Below are positions 1 to 5,444 of a stretch of 6,430 nt of DNA, in pieces. The notes beneath the pieces are model-generated. The model had not been told where the DNA came from, ran no database searches, and saw only the letters and a program-made list of their open reading frames with translations. The position numbers and the translations under genes are program-made. Source of the DNA: an uncultured Tannerella sp. (lineage in GTDB: Bacteria > Bacteroidota > Bacteroidia > Bacteroidales > Tannerellaceae); the NCBI GenBank assembly GCA_938036405.1, contig CALHPT010000281.1, forward strand, positions 1 to 6,430. The letters run 5' to 3'. Within the stretch, counting starts at the first letter, position 1. The number at the start of each line of letters is the position of its first letter.

Positions 1-540
1 GGTAAGTGAGGCGGCAGATTTGGAAAAGTAAGTGTTGGCAGCTGCTTCTACGCCAAATATGCCACGTCCCATCTCAATGGAATTGAGGTACACTTCCATG
101 ATGCGTTCCTTCCCCCATACGAACTCGATGAGGACGGTGAAATAGGCCTCCAGGCCTTTGCGGATCCACGATCGACCGGGCCAGAGAAAGACGTTCTTGG
201 CCGTCTGCTGCGAAATGGTGCTGGCACCGCGCCGTCGCCCACCACGCTTAGCTTCCTCCATCGCCTGACGGATCTGCTCGTGGTCGAAACCGTGATGGGT
301 CATGAAACGATTGTCTTCCGAAGCCACGACTGCCAATGGCATAGCGTGCGAAATCTTCTTGATTGACACCCAACGGTGCTTCATGTGCGGCGTTTCGGGG
401 TCGCATGCACGGATGACCATCAGTGGCGTGAAAGGAACGGGTAGCCACTTGTAGACGACAACCATGAAAAGGCTAAAAACAAACAACGCCAGCACCGCCT
501 TGCAGCACCAGCGAAGTATGCGTTTGAAACGTAGTTTCAT
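1..540 (-). CDS. mtgA: Monofunctional peptidoglycan glycosyltransferase MtgA (GT51), 3' end beyond window
   Basis: Polymerises lipid II into glycan strands at the periplasmic face of the inner membrane, without a transpeptidase domain. I translated 180 residues from the ATG at 540; the frame stays open to base 1. A short basic N-terminus is followed by one membrane segment (about residues 14-30). The GT51 motifs appear in order: SEDNRF with the probable catalytic Glu75, then THHGFD; the Gly/Arg-rich GGRRRGASTISQQTAKN at 100-116; and ERIMEVYLN followed by EMGRGIFGVEAAA at 146-168. The order and spacing are those of the family. Known family members run to about 230-240 residues, so roughly 50-60 C-terminal residues are missing off the window edge. 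It is the last visible gene of the bamD cluster, 33 bp after the DUF4293 gene, and is probably cotranscribed. All expected motifs are intact in the part seen. Confidence 0.95.
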   Translation of the reverse strand, partial: MKLRFKRILRWCCKAVLALFVFSLFMVVVYKWLPVPFTPLMVIRACDPETPHMKHRWVSIKKISHAMPLAVVASEDNRFMTHHGFDHEQIRQAMEEAKRGGRRRGASTISQQTAKNVFLWPGRSWIRKGLEAYFTVLIEFVWGKERIMEVYLNSIEMGRGIFGVEAAANTYFSKSAASLT

Positions 541-573
541 TAGAGGATAATGAAGTTCAATTTGCCTTTCGAT

Positions 574-1038
574 TCACTTCCTCAACCGGTCGAGCGAGCG
601 GACAAGCATCTCGTCTGCACCGATAGCTCGGATAGCCAGCCAGTTTAGGATGAGTGAAACAAGTGGAAAGGCTAATGGGATCTGGAAATTGAACGTGAAA
701 GCGTCCGTTGTGCCTGCCAGTCGCCAGAGATAGAAGGCGAAGAGACCATAAAAACCAACGATGAGCAGCGTATTGAAGGTGCAAAGGCGGATCTGCAACA
801 TGCGACGTTGGTAAAGGAAGATGGTGGCGAGCGCCAACAGGGAAACGAGGGCGGCCAAGGCCATGAGCGCCCACGTGGGATAGACGAGCGCCTCGGGAGC
901 GGTGGTTGTGCTCATCCCCGAAGCGTCGAATGAATAAAAGATGCCGTCGGCCTGCACCGTAGCTAAGGGCATGAAAACCACAAGCAGATTGAGCACGGAG
1001 ACAATCAGCAGATAGACGGTCTGAATGCGTTGGATCAT
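574..1038 (-). CDS. DUF4293 family four-helix membrane protein
   Basis: A 154-residue integral membrane protein of unknown function, typical of Bacteroidetes. The opening MIQRIQTVYLL and the C-terminal ADEMLVRSLDRLRK are the conserved ends of this family as I know it. Four hydrophobic segments are visible, at about residues 7-27, 54-76, 84-107 and 120-138, with a short exported loop between the first two that contains FYSFDASG. No catalytic motif is seen. It starts only 7 bp after the omega/Rpb6 stop codon, which suggests translational coupling, and lies 33 bp before mtgA. Its place among bamD and mtgA hints at an envelope role, but that is inference from context only. The length looks complete. 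Confidence 0.85.
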   Translation of the reverse strand: MIQRIQTVYLLIVSVLNLLVVFMPLATVQADGIFYSFDASGMSTTTAPEALVYPTWALMALAALVSLLALATIFLYQRRMLQIRLCTFNTLLIVGFYGLFAFYLWRLAGTTDAFTFNFQIPLAFPLVSLILNWLAIRAIGADEMLVRSLDRLRK

Positions 1039-1045
1039 ATGGCTA

Positions 1046-1378
1046 TCAGAAGCTCTTCTCGCGTGAGGGATTCTTGTGGTAGATCTTGTCCTCGAGATAT
1101 TCCTGGGTGGCGATCAAGGTGGGTTTAGGCAGCTTCTCGTAGAAGCGAGAGACCTCAATCTGCTCGCGGTTCTCGAATACTTCTTCGAGATTGTCGCTGA
1201 GGCTGGCGAACTCCTGGAGTTTGTCTTCCAAATCCTGCTTCATCTGGTTGCTGATCTGGTTGGCGCGTTTGGCGATCACCATCACGGTTTCATACACATT
1301 GTCTTCGTTGTTGTGACAGAGTTTGATCATGTCGCGCGTGACGGTGTTCGTCGGCGCCGTTGTCTTGCGGTAATCCAT
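1046..1378 (-). CDS. rpoZ: RNA polymerase omega subunit, Bacteroidetes Rpb6-like type
   Basis: A small accessory subunit of RNA polymerase, 110 residues. Omega/Rpb6 proteins latch onto the C-terminal part of the beta-prime subunit and help assembly. The sequence matches the Bacteroidetes 'RNA polymerase Rpb6' form: an N-terminal MDYRKTTAPTNTVTRDM, then a helical core with VYETVMVIAKRANQI at about 28-42 (the region equivalent to the conserved omega helix with R-A-x-Q), then LQEFASLSDNLEEVFENRE and a C-terminal PKPTLIATQEYL. The protein is acidic and charged, with no signal peptide or membrane segment. It starts 30 bp after the bamD stop and is followed 7 bp later by the DUF4293 gene. An open frame on the opposite strand over almost the same bases (1076-1399) is a shadow. 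Confidence 0.93.
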   Translation of the reverse strand: MDYRKTTAPTNTVTRDMIKLCHNNEDNVYETVMVIAKRANQISNQMKQDLEDKLQEFASLSDNLEEVFENREQIEVSRFYEKLPKPTLIATQEYLEDKIYHKNPSREKSF

Positions 1379-1408
1379 TTCTTGTTATGCTCTCGTTAAA
1401 ATGATGTG

Positions 1409-2215
1409 TCAATAATTGGTTGTGATGTGGGCGTTAGCCTCGTTGAAATACTTCTGCACCTGTCGGCTGTACTTCCCTTCGGGAAACTCATTCTTGTAGT
1501 TGTAATACTCGTCGACGACGTCGCGATAACGACCTTGCAGGCGATCCTCCACGCTGACAGAAGCCAGCTCATACTTCGATTTTATCTTCAGGAAGATGAA
1601 TTCCTCGCGATACTTCGTGTAGGGGTAGTCGCGAAGGGCATTGTCGGCCGTGATGACACATGAGCGGTAGTTATTGCCCATGTATGTGCCCAGATTGTAG
1701 TAGAGTTCGGCGGCGAGCAGCTCCTTGTAGGCCAGTTTCTCTTGGAGTTGGAAGAGGATCTCCTGCGCCTGCTTGGCGCGCTCGCTCTGCGGGTAATACT
1801 CCATGTATAGCTGAAGCTGCGCGATGGCCTCGTAGGTCTGCGACTGGTCGAGACGCGGGTCGGGAGAGTCGAGGTAGAGGCCGTAGCCGGAATAGAAGCG
1901 GGCCTGCTCGGCGTATTCCCCCTTGGGGTAGGTGGTGTAATACGTTTTGAAATACTCGGCTGCCGTCTCGTAGTCCTTCTGGCTGTAATAGGTCTGTGCC
2001 AAAAGGTAGAGCGACTCCTCGGCGTGCGTTGTGCCTTTGAAAATGGGCACAAGCTCCTCGAGGAGGGTGGCTGCCTTGGCGTATTTCTTTTCGTTGAAGT
2101 ATTTTTTGGCGTAGGAGTACTTCTGTTCGTAGTCCGTACTCTTTAGGATCTTGTTGTATTCACCGCACGAGGCGAACAGTAAAACGATCACGAAAGCCCA
2201 TCCGATATTCTTCAT
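1409..2215 (-). CDS. bamD: Outer membrane protein assembly lipoprotein BamD
   Basis: The periplasmic lipoprotein of the BAM complex, which works with BamA to insert beta-barrel proteins into the outer membrane. Length 268 residues, usual for the family. A lipoprotein signal peptide is clear: MKN, a hydrophobic stretch, then the lipobox FASC with the modified Cys17. The mature part is a chain of TPR-like helical pairs rich in Tyr, Ala and Lys: residues about 26-56 (YEQKYSYAKKYFNEKKYAKA), 62-92 (HAEESLYLLAQTYYSQKDYETA), 100-145 and 160-240, ending ANAHITTNY. The repeated A-x-x-Y and F-x-x-G/Y patterns are those of BamD/YfiO. It heads the minus-strand cluster, with a promoter-like -7 box about 36-43 bp before the start. 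BamD adjacent to omega/Rpb6 is an arrangement I associate with Bacteroidetes. No defects seen. Confidence 0.94.
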   Translation of the reverse strand: MKNIGWAFVIVLLFASCGEYNKILKSTDYEQKYSYAKKYFNEKKYAKAATLLEELVPIFKGTTHAEESLYLLAQTYYSQKDYETAAEYFKTYYTTYPKGEYAEQARFYSGYGLYLDSPDPRLDQSQTYEAIAQLQLYMEYYPQSERAKQAQEILFQLQEKLAYKELLAAELYYNLGTYMGNNYRSCVITADNALRDYPYTKYREEFIFLKIKSKYELASVSVEDRLQGRYRDVVDEYYNYKNEFPEGKYSRQVQKYFNEANAHITTNY

Positions 2216-2250
2216 TCTGCTGTAGTTAGGCGCTGTTTCTTTAACGGCGG

Positions 2251-2258
2251 CAAAAGTA
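2251..2258 (-). promoter_or_regulatory. Bacteroidetes-type -7 promoter box for the bamD cluster
   Basis: Read on the minus strand the bases are TACTTTTG, a perfect match to the Bacteroidetes sigma-ABfr -7 consensus TAnnTTTG. About 18 bp upstream is TTTC (2280-2277), a weak match to the -33 element TTTG. The bamD ATG lies 35 bp downstream of the box, which would give a leader of about 25-30 nt. The 76-bp gap between the transporter stop and bamD has no convincing terminator hairpin, so some read-through from upstream is also possible. Confidence 0.6.
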
Positions 2259-2291
2259 ATCCTTCCCCCGAAACCCGAAAGTGACGCTCTG

Positions 2292-3956
2292 TCAGCCCAA
2301 AAGCGCCATCAGTAGCACTTGCACGAGGATCACGCGGGCGAACATGCTGAGCGGATAGACCGTGGCGTAGGCCACCGAAGGATTGTCGCCCGAGACGGTG
2401 TCGTTGACGTAATTCAGCGCCATAGGGTTGGCCATGCTGCCGCAAAGCATGCCGAAAACGCTGCCGAAATCAATCCTCAGCCATTTCATCGCCACCATAC
2501 CCATGATCAACGTCGGGACGAGCGTCAGGACAAAGCCGAGCCCGATCCACAGCACGCCCTCGGGGCGAAAGACGGTCTCGAAAAAGTGTGCCCCGGCGTC
2601 GAGCCCGAGGCAAGCGAGGTACATCGACAGGCCGAGCGCACGCAGCATCAGGTTTGCGCTGCGTGTGGTGTAGGTGATCATGTGGAGCCGCGGGCCAAAG
2701 GTGCCCAAGAGGATCCCCACGATGATAGGTCCACCGGCCAAACCCAACTTGACGGGCGTGGAGATACCGGGGATGGCGATGGGCAGTGAACCGAGCACTA
2801 ATCCGAGTACGATGCCGATAAAGATGACCACCAAATTCGGCTCGTTGAGGCTCTTCACTGCGTTACCGAGCACCTTCTCCACGTTGCGGATGGCGGCTGC
2901 CTCGCCTACGACAGTCAGGCGGTCGCCGAGCTGAAGCACCAGCTCGGGCGTGGCCAAGAGTTGCACGCCGGAACGGTAGACGCGGCTGATGTTGATGCCG
3001 TAATGGTTGCGCAGGCGAAGCGATCCGAGGCGTTTGCCGTTCAGCTCGGGGCGGGTGACGACGATACGCTCCGAGGCCAGTTCGCTGTCGATAGCGTTCC
3101 AATCGATGTCGTCTTTGTTCCAATCCTTGCTTTCCTGCTCGCCGAAGAGGACGGTCAGCGCCGGCACGTCCTTCTCGGAGGTGATGACCAGCAGGCGGTC
3201 GCTATCGCGAAGCATGGTGGCCGAGGTGGGGATGCTCACGTGGCCGTCGCGCCAGAGGCGAGAGATGACGAAACGCGTGGCGCTGATGGCGCCGATGTCC
3301 TTGACGCTTTTGCCAAAAATGGCGGGGTTGTGCACCTGAAAGGCGGCCATGTAGACCTTGTTCGCGTCCTCCTTTTCCTGCGCGCCCGTGTCGCCCGGCT
3401 TGACGAACAGCTTGCGCATGAGCATGACGGCGATGATGACGCCGACGACGCCCAGCGGATAAGTCACGGCGCAACCGAGGGCGGCTGTGCTACCGTCCAG
3501 CCCGAGCTGAACGAGCGTCTGTTGTGCCGCACCGAGCGCGGGTGTGTTCGTCGTGGCGCCGCAGAGCACGCCGATCATGTCCGGCAGAGCCACGCCCGTG
3601 GCGTAAGAGAAGGCCACGGCCATGAGGGTGCCCAGCACGATGACACCCATCGACAGCATGTTGAGCGTCATTCCGCCCGTGTGAAACGAGCTGAAGAAGC
3701 CCGGGCCGACTTGCAACCCGAGGGCGTAAACGAAAATGACGAGGCCGAAACTTTCGGCATAAGTGCGCATGGCCGGATCGACGGTGAAGCCGAGGTGGCC
3801 GGCCAGGATGCCTACGAAAAAGACGAACGTGACGCCGAGCGAGATGCCCATGATGCGCACTTTGCCTAACCCGAGTCCGATGGCGGAGATGAACGAGATG
3901 ACCACCATCGCTTGCAGTGCAGTGTGTTCCTTAAATAAATTGATAAACCAATCCAT
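2292..3956 (-). CDS. YidE/AspT-family transporter with two RCK_C domains
   Basis: An inner-membrane transporter of the aspartate:alanine exchanger (AAE) family; the substrate here is unknown. 554 residues from MDWFINLFKE. The N-terminal membrane half (about 10-185) has LGLQVGPGFF near 79-88 and LCGATTNTPALGAA near 131-144. The cytosolic middle carries two RCK_C (TrkA-C) domains, about 203-272 (motif DRLLVITSEKD) and 293-366 (motif GDRLTVVGE), likely to bind a regulatory ligand. The C-terminal half (about 374-554) repeats the first, with LCGSMANPMALNYVND near 504-519. The paired TYPLGVVGV and VYPLSMFAR motifs show the internal duplication. I preferred the start at 3956 over the in-frame ATG at 4016 because the longer form adds 20 residues with no family look and its codons cover a perfect -7 promoter box. 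It diverges from the nfeD-like gene across a repeat array. Confidence 0.9.
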   Translation of the reverse strand: MDWFINLFKEHTALQAMVVISFISAIGLGLGKVRIMGISLGVTFVFFVGILAGHLGFTVDPAMRTYAESFGLVIFVYALGLQVGPGFFSSFHTGGMTLNMLSMGVIVLGTLMAVAFSYATGVALPDMIGVLCGATTNTPALGAAQQTLVQLGLDGSTAALGCAVTYPLGVVGVIIAVMLMRKLFVKPGDTGAQEKEDANKVYMAAFQVHNPAIFGKSVKDIGAISATRFVISRLWRDGHVSIPTSATMLRDSDRLLVITSEKDVPALTVLFGEQESKDWNKDDIDWNAIDSELASERIVVTRPELNGKRLGSLRLRNHYGINISRVYRSGVQLLATPELVLQLGDRLTVVGEAAAIRNVEKVLGNAVKSLNEPNLVVIFIGIVLGLVLGSLPIAIPGISTPVKLGLAGGPIIVGILLGTFGPRLHMITYTTRSANLMLRALGLSMYLACLGLDAGAHFFETVFRPEGVLWIGLGFVLTLVPTLIMGMVAMKWLRIDFGSVFGMLCGSMANPMALNYVNDTVSGDNPSVAYATVYPLSMFARVILVQVLLMALLG

Positions 3957-3976
3957 TGTTCTTCTGAGTTTGGGCG

Positions 3977-3984
3977 CAAAGATA
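3977..3984 (-). promoter_or_regulatory. Bacteroidetes-type -7 promoter box for the transporter gene
   Basis: The minus strand reads TATCTTTG, a perfect TAnnTTTG. It ends 20 bp before the ATG at 3956, giving a short leader. I find no good TTTG -33 element at the usual spacing; the nearest TTG (4016-4014) is too far upstream. The box argues for the shorter start of the transporter. The 42-bp repeat array begins about 35 bp upstream, where an activator or repressor array could act. Confidence 0.55.
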
Positions 3985-4018
3985 GAGGGTAGCGGATAGA
4001 GGGAGTGGCTGAGCAAGA

Positions 4019-4228
4019 TTATGGTCTTGGACAGCCGTCAGCGGCATGCTCCCCGGAGGTTTCAGGCCATTGACTACAGTCAGCGGCATCCAAAACGCGT
4101 TTTTCGGCCCGTTGACAACAGTCAGAGGCATCCAAAACGTGTTTTTCGGCCCATTGACAGCAGTCAGAGGCACCTAAAATGCGTTTTTCGGCTCATTGAC
4201 AACTGTCAGAGGGGTAAAAAATGCGTTT
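4019..4228. repeat. Five tandem 42-bp units
   Basis: Five contiguous units of exactly 42 bp start at 4019, 4061, 4103, 4145 and 4187. By my alignment neighbouring units 1-2 and 2-3 match at 36 of 42 positions and 3-4 at 34 of 42; the first unit (4019-4060) is degenerate, keeping the core (16 of 21 against unit 1) but not the flanks. The most stable part is TTGAC-N4-GTCAG-N-GG with a following A-rich tract and GCGTTT. Units abut with no unique spacers. The array lies between divergently transcribed genes, upstream of both promoters, so it is not in a normal terminator position. Function unknown: operator array, structured intergenic repeat or minisatellite are all possible. Confidence 0.92.
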
Positions 4229-4253
4229 GGCATGCCTCTGACTGCTGTCAATG
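4194..4253. repeat. Long stem-loop formed by the last direct and the inverted unit
   Basis: Arms 4194-4212 and 4235-4253 pair at 16 of 19 positions, the three mismatches falling together in the centre of the core, around a 22-nt loop that contains an A-rich run. A competing perfect 23-bp pairing uses 4150-4172 with 4233-4255. Either could extrude as a cruciform or fold in RNA. No promoter that clearly transcribes it is seen. Confidence 0.7.
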
Positions 4254-4255
4254 GG
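4229..4255. repeat. Inverted sixth copy of the 42-bp repeat core
   Basis: The reverse complement of 4233-4255 equals 4150-4172 of the fourth unit for 23 bp without mismatch. Its TGAC-N4-GTCA core (4239-4250) sits exactly 42 bp after that of the preceding unit (4197-4208), so spacing is kept although orientation is flipped. Confidence 0.88.
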
Positions 4256-4364
4256 TGATCTGTTAAGTATTTTAACGCACCGACCGCAGATCTCGCTTCT
4301 CTGCTTGTATTTTCGGATCGGTAGCTTGGGGATGAGTGTTCATTTATTGATGGGATCACCCATT
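4250..4364. repeat. 11-bp perfect inverted repeat around a 93-bp segment, with the rest of the intergenic region
   Basis: AATGGGTGATC (4250-4260) is the exact reverse complement of GATCACCCATT (4354-4364). The right arm is itself part of a small hairpin, ATGGG-ATCA-CCCAT (4350-4363). The 93 bp between the arms have no gene, only a small dyad GTTAA-N5-TTAAC (4262-4276). From 4365 to 4443 the only feature I can support is the promoter-like box before the nfeD-like gene. The pair could be chance, a relic of a small inserted element, or another binding-site pair. Confidence 0.5.
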
Positions 4365-4399
4365 TCCGATTGGCCATGGGATTTTCAGAGCGTATTTCT

Positions 4400-4407
4400 T
4401 ACGTTTG
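4400..4407 (+). promoter_or_regulatory. Bacteroidetes-type -7 promoter box for the nfeD-like gene
   Basis: TACGTTTG is a perfect TAnnTTTG, ending 36 bp before the ATG at 4444 and giving a leader of about 30 nt. No convincing TTTG is found 18-21 bp upstream. The A-rich tract AAAAACAGAAGACCT before the ATG is typical of Bacteroidetes leaders, which lack a Shine-Dalgarno sequence. Confidence 0.55.
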
Positions 4408-4443
4408 CCCGTGATTTTTTAACGATCTAAAAACAGAAGACCT

Positions 4444-5025
4444 ATGCAAACCTGGTGGGGATCCTTGGATCCGTTTATGCAGACCCTTTGGGGCATCGCC
4501 ATTGTCGCGTCGGCGGTGTTCATCATTCAAAGTATTATGACGTTCGTGGGGATGGATTCGGAAACGAATTTCGACGGGGATTTCGACGGCGACATGTCCG
4601 CCGATGGCGCGGGCGAATCGACCCCCTTCCAACTCTTCACGTTTCGGAACCTGATCAATTTCATGCTCGGCTTCAGCTGGACGGCCATCGCCCTGCGTGC
4701 CTCGACGGAGAGCACCTCCCTCATGCTCGTCGGCGGTGTGGTGGTCGGCGTGTTGCTCGTCTGCGCCGTGATGTACCTATTTAAGTGGATGAGCGGCATG
4801 CAACAGTCGGGCACCATCGAGCCGGAGGCGCTCGTCGGCTGCAAGGGGTCGGTCTACCTGACCATTCCGGCCGGCCGCACGGGCGAAGGCAAGGTGCAAA
4901 TCACCGTCCGCAGCGCCATCCGTGAGTACAACGCCATGACCGACGGCGATCGCCTGCCGAACGAAGCTCCCATCCGCGTCGTCGCCGTCCTGAACGGACA
5001 CACGGTGCTGGTGGAGAAAATATAG
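4444..5025 (+). CDS. NfeD-like membrane protein with C-terminal OB fold
   Basis: 193 residues. NfeD-like proteins are membrane partners of flotillin/SPFH proteins and are thought to help organise membrane domains. Three hydrophobic segments are visible, at about residues 14-36, 69-86 and 93-114. Between the first two is an acidic stretch (NFDGDFDGDMSADG at about 42-55), a Asp/Gly-rich loop. The C-terminal part, about 124-193, has the small beta-barrel look of the NfeD OB fold: IEPEALVGCKGSVYLTIP, GEGKVQITV, then IRVVAVLNGHTVLVEKI. It lacks an N-terminal ClpP-like protease domain, so it is the short form. Its promoter-like box lies upstream at 4400-4407. A flotillin start follows downstream after one intervening gene, which supports the call. 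Confidence 0.82.
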   Translation: MQTWWGSLDPFMQTLWGIAIVASAVFIIQSIMTFVGMDSETNFDGDFDGDMSADGAGESTPFQLFTFRNLINFMLGFSWTAIALRASTESTSLMLVGGVVVGVLLVCAVMYLFKWMSGMQQSGTIEPEALVGCKGSVYLTIPAGRTGEGKVQITVRSAIREYNAMTDGDRLPNEAPIRVVAVLNGHTVLVEKI

Positions 5026-5045
5026 TTTACATCATCATCCCTCCT

Positions 5046-5393
5046 ATGAAAACAGATAATTATTTCTTCCCCGCAAAGGATTTTGAAGCGACCAAACACT
5101 TTTATGCCGAAGTGTTGGGGTTGGCAGTGAAGTTTGATTTCTCCTCCATGGGCATGGTCGCCTATCGTATCGGCGACGACGAGCCGGCACTTATTCTCAA
5201 GGATACGGCGCGATTCCCAGATGCCCAACCGGCTTTATGGATAGAGGTCGAAGATGTGGCTGCCGAGTATGCCAAGATGAAAGAAAGAGGCGTCCGATTC
5301 CTTTCCGAGCCTTTCCATATCCAAACAGGTTGGGCCGTCGAGTTTGAGGATCCATCGGGTAACCGGTTAGGAATAACAGATTATAAAACGTGA
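5046..5393 (+). CDS. VOC superfamily (glyoxalase/bleomycin-resistance fold) small protein
   Basis: 115 residues, one vicinal-oxygen-chelate domain made of two beta-alpha-beta-beta-beta modules. Visible pieces: FFPAKDFEATKHFYAEVLGL at 7-26, the first strand-helix; a central PALWIEVEDVAAEYAKMKERGV at 62-83; and the C-terminal FEDPSGNRLGI at 100-110, the usual VOC ending in which a metal-binding Glu is often found just before the DPxGN. The N-terminal module lacks the usual His ligand near residue 5-8 (Tyr-Phe-Phe here), so metal binding and catalysis are uncertain. Substrate unknown; glyoxalase, antibiotic-binding and other roles all occur in this fold. It lies 20 bp after the nfeD-like stop and 51 bp before the flotillin start, on the same strand, and is probably cotranscribed. 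Confidence 0.85.
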   Translation: MKTDNYFFPAKDFEATKHFYAEVLGLAVKFDFSSMGMVAYRIGDDEPALILKDTARFPDAQPALWIEVEDVAAEYAKMKERGVRFLSEPFHIQTGWAVEFEDPSGNRLGITDYKT

Positions 5394-5444
5394 CAAACAG
5401 TTTCGTTATCAGTAATAATTTCAATAATCTCAATTTAATAGCTT

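Noticed and set aside
2216..2291. Terminator after the transporter gene
   Set aside because: No stem followed by a T-run was found on the minus strand; the T-rich bases belong to the bamD -7 box.
2961..3869. 302-codon open frame opposite the transporter gene
   Set aside because: A long antisense shadow of a GC-rich coding region; its His/Asp/Glu/Arg-rich sequence has no domain, and the minus-strand frame is a clear transporter.
3957..4016. Longer transporter start at the ATG at 4016
   Set aside because: The added 20 residues do not look like family sequence and overlap a perfect -7 promoter box that would place the transcript start after that ATG.
4194..4253. Stem-loop as a transcription terminator
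   Set aside because: Both flanking genes point away from it, and no T-run follows the stem on either strand.
4019..4255. Possible CRISPR array
   Set aside because: Units abut with a constant 42-bp period and are similar over their full length; there are no unique spacers, the repeats diverge, and no cas genes are present.
4021..4266. 81-codon plus-strand open frame over the repeats
   Set aside because: It is a by-product of a period divisible by three; no promoter box or family resemblance, and it runs through degenerate units and the hairpin.
5394..5444. Separate promoter or terminator between the VOC and flotillin genes
   Set aside because: The gap is AT-rich but has no full TAnnTTTG (only TAATTTCA) and no stable hairpin with a T-run.
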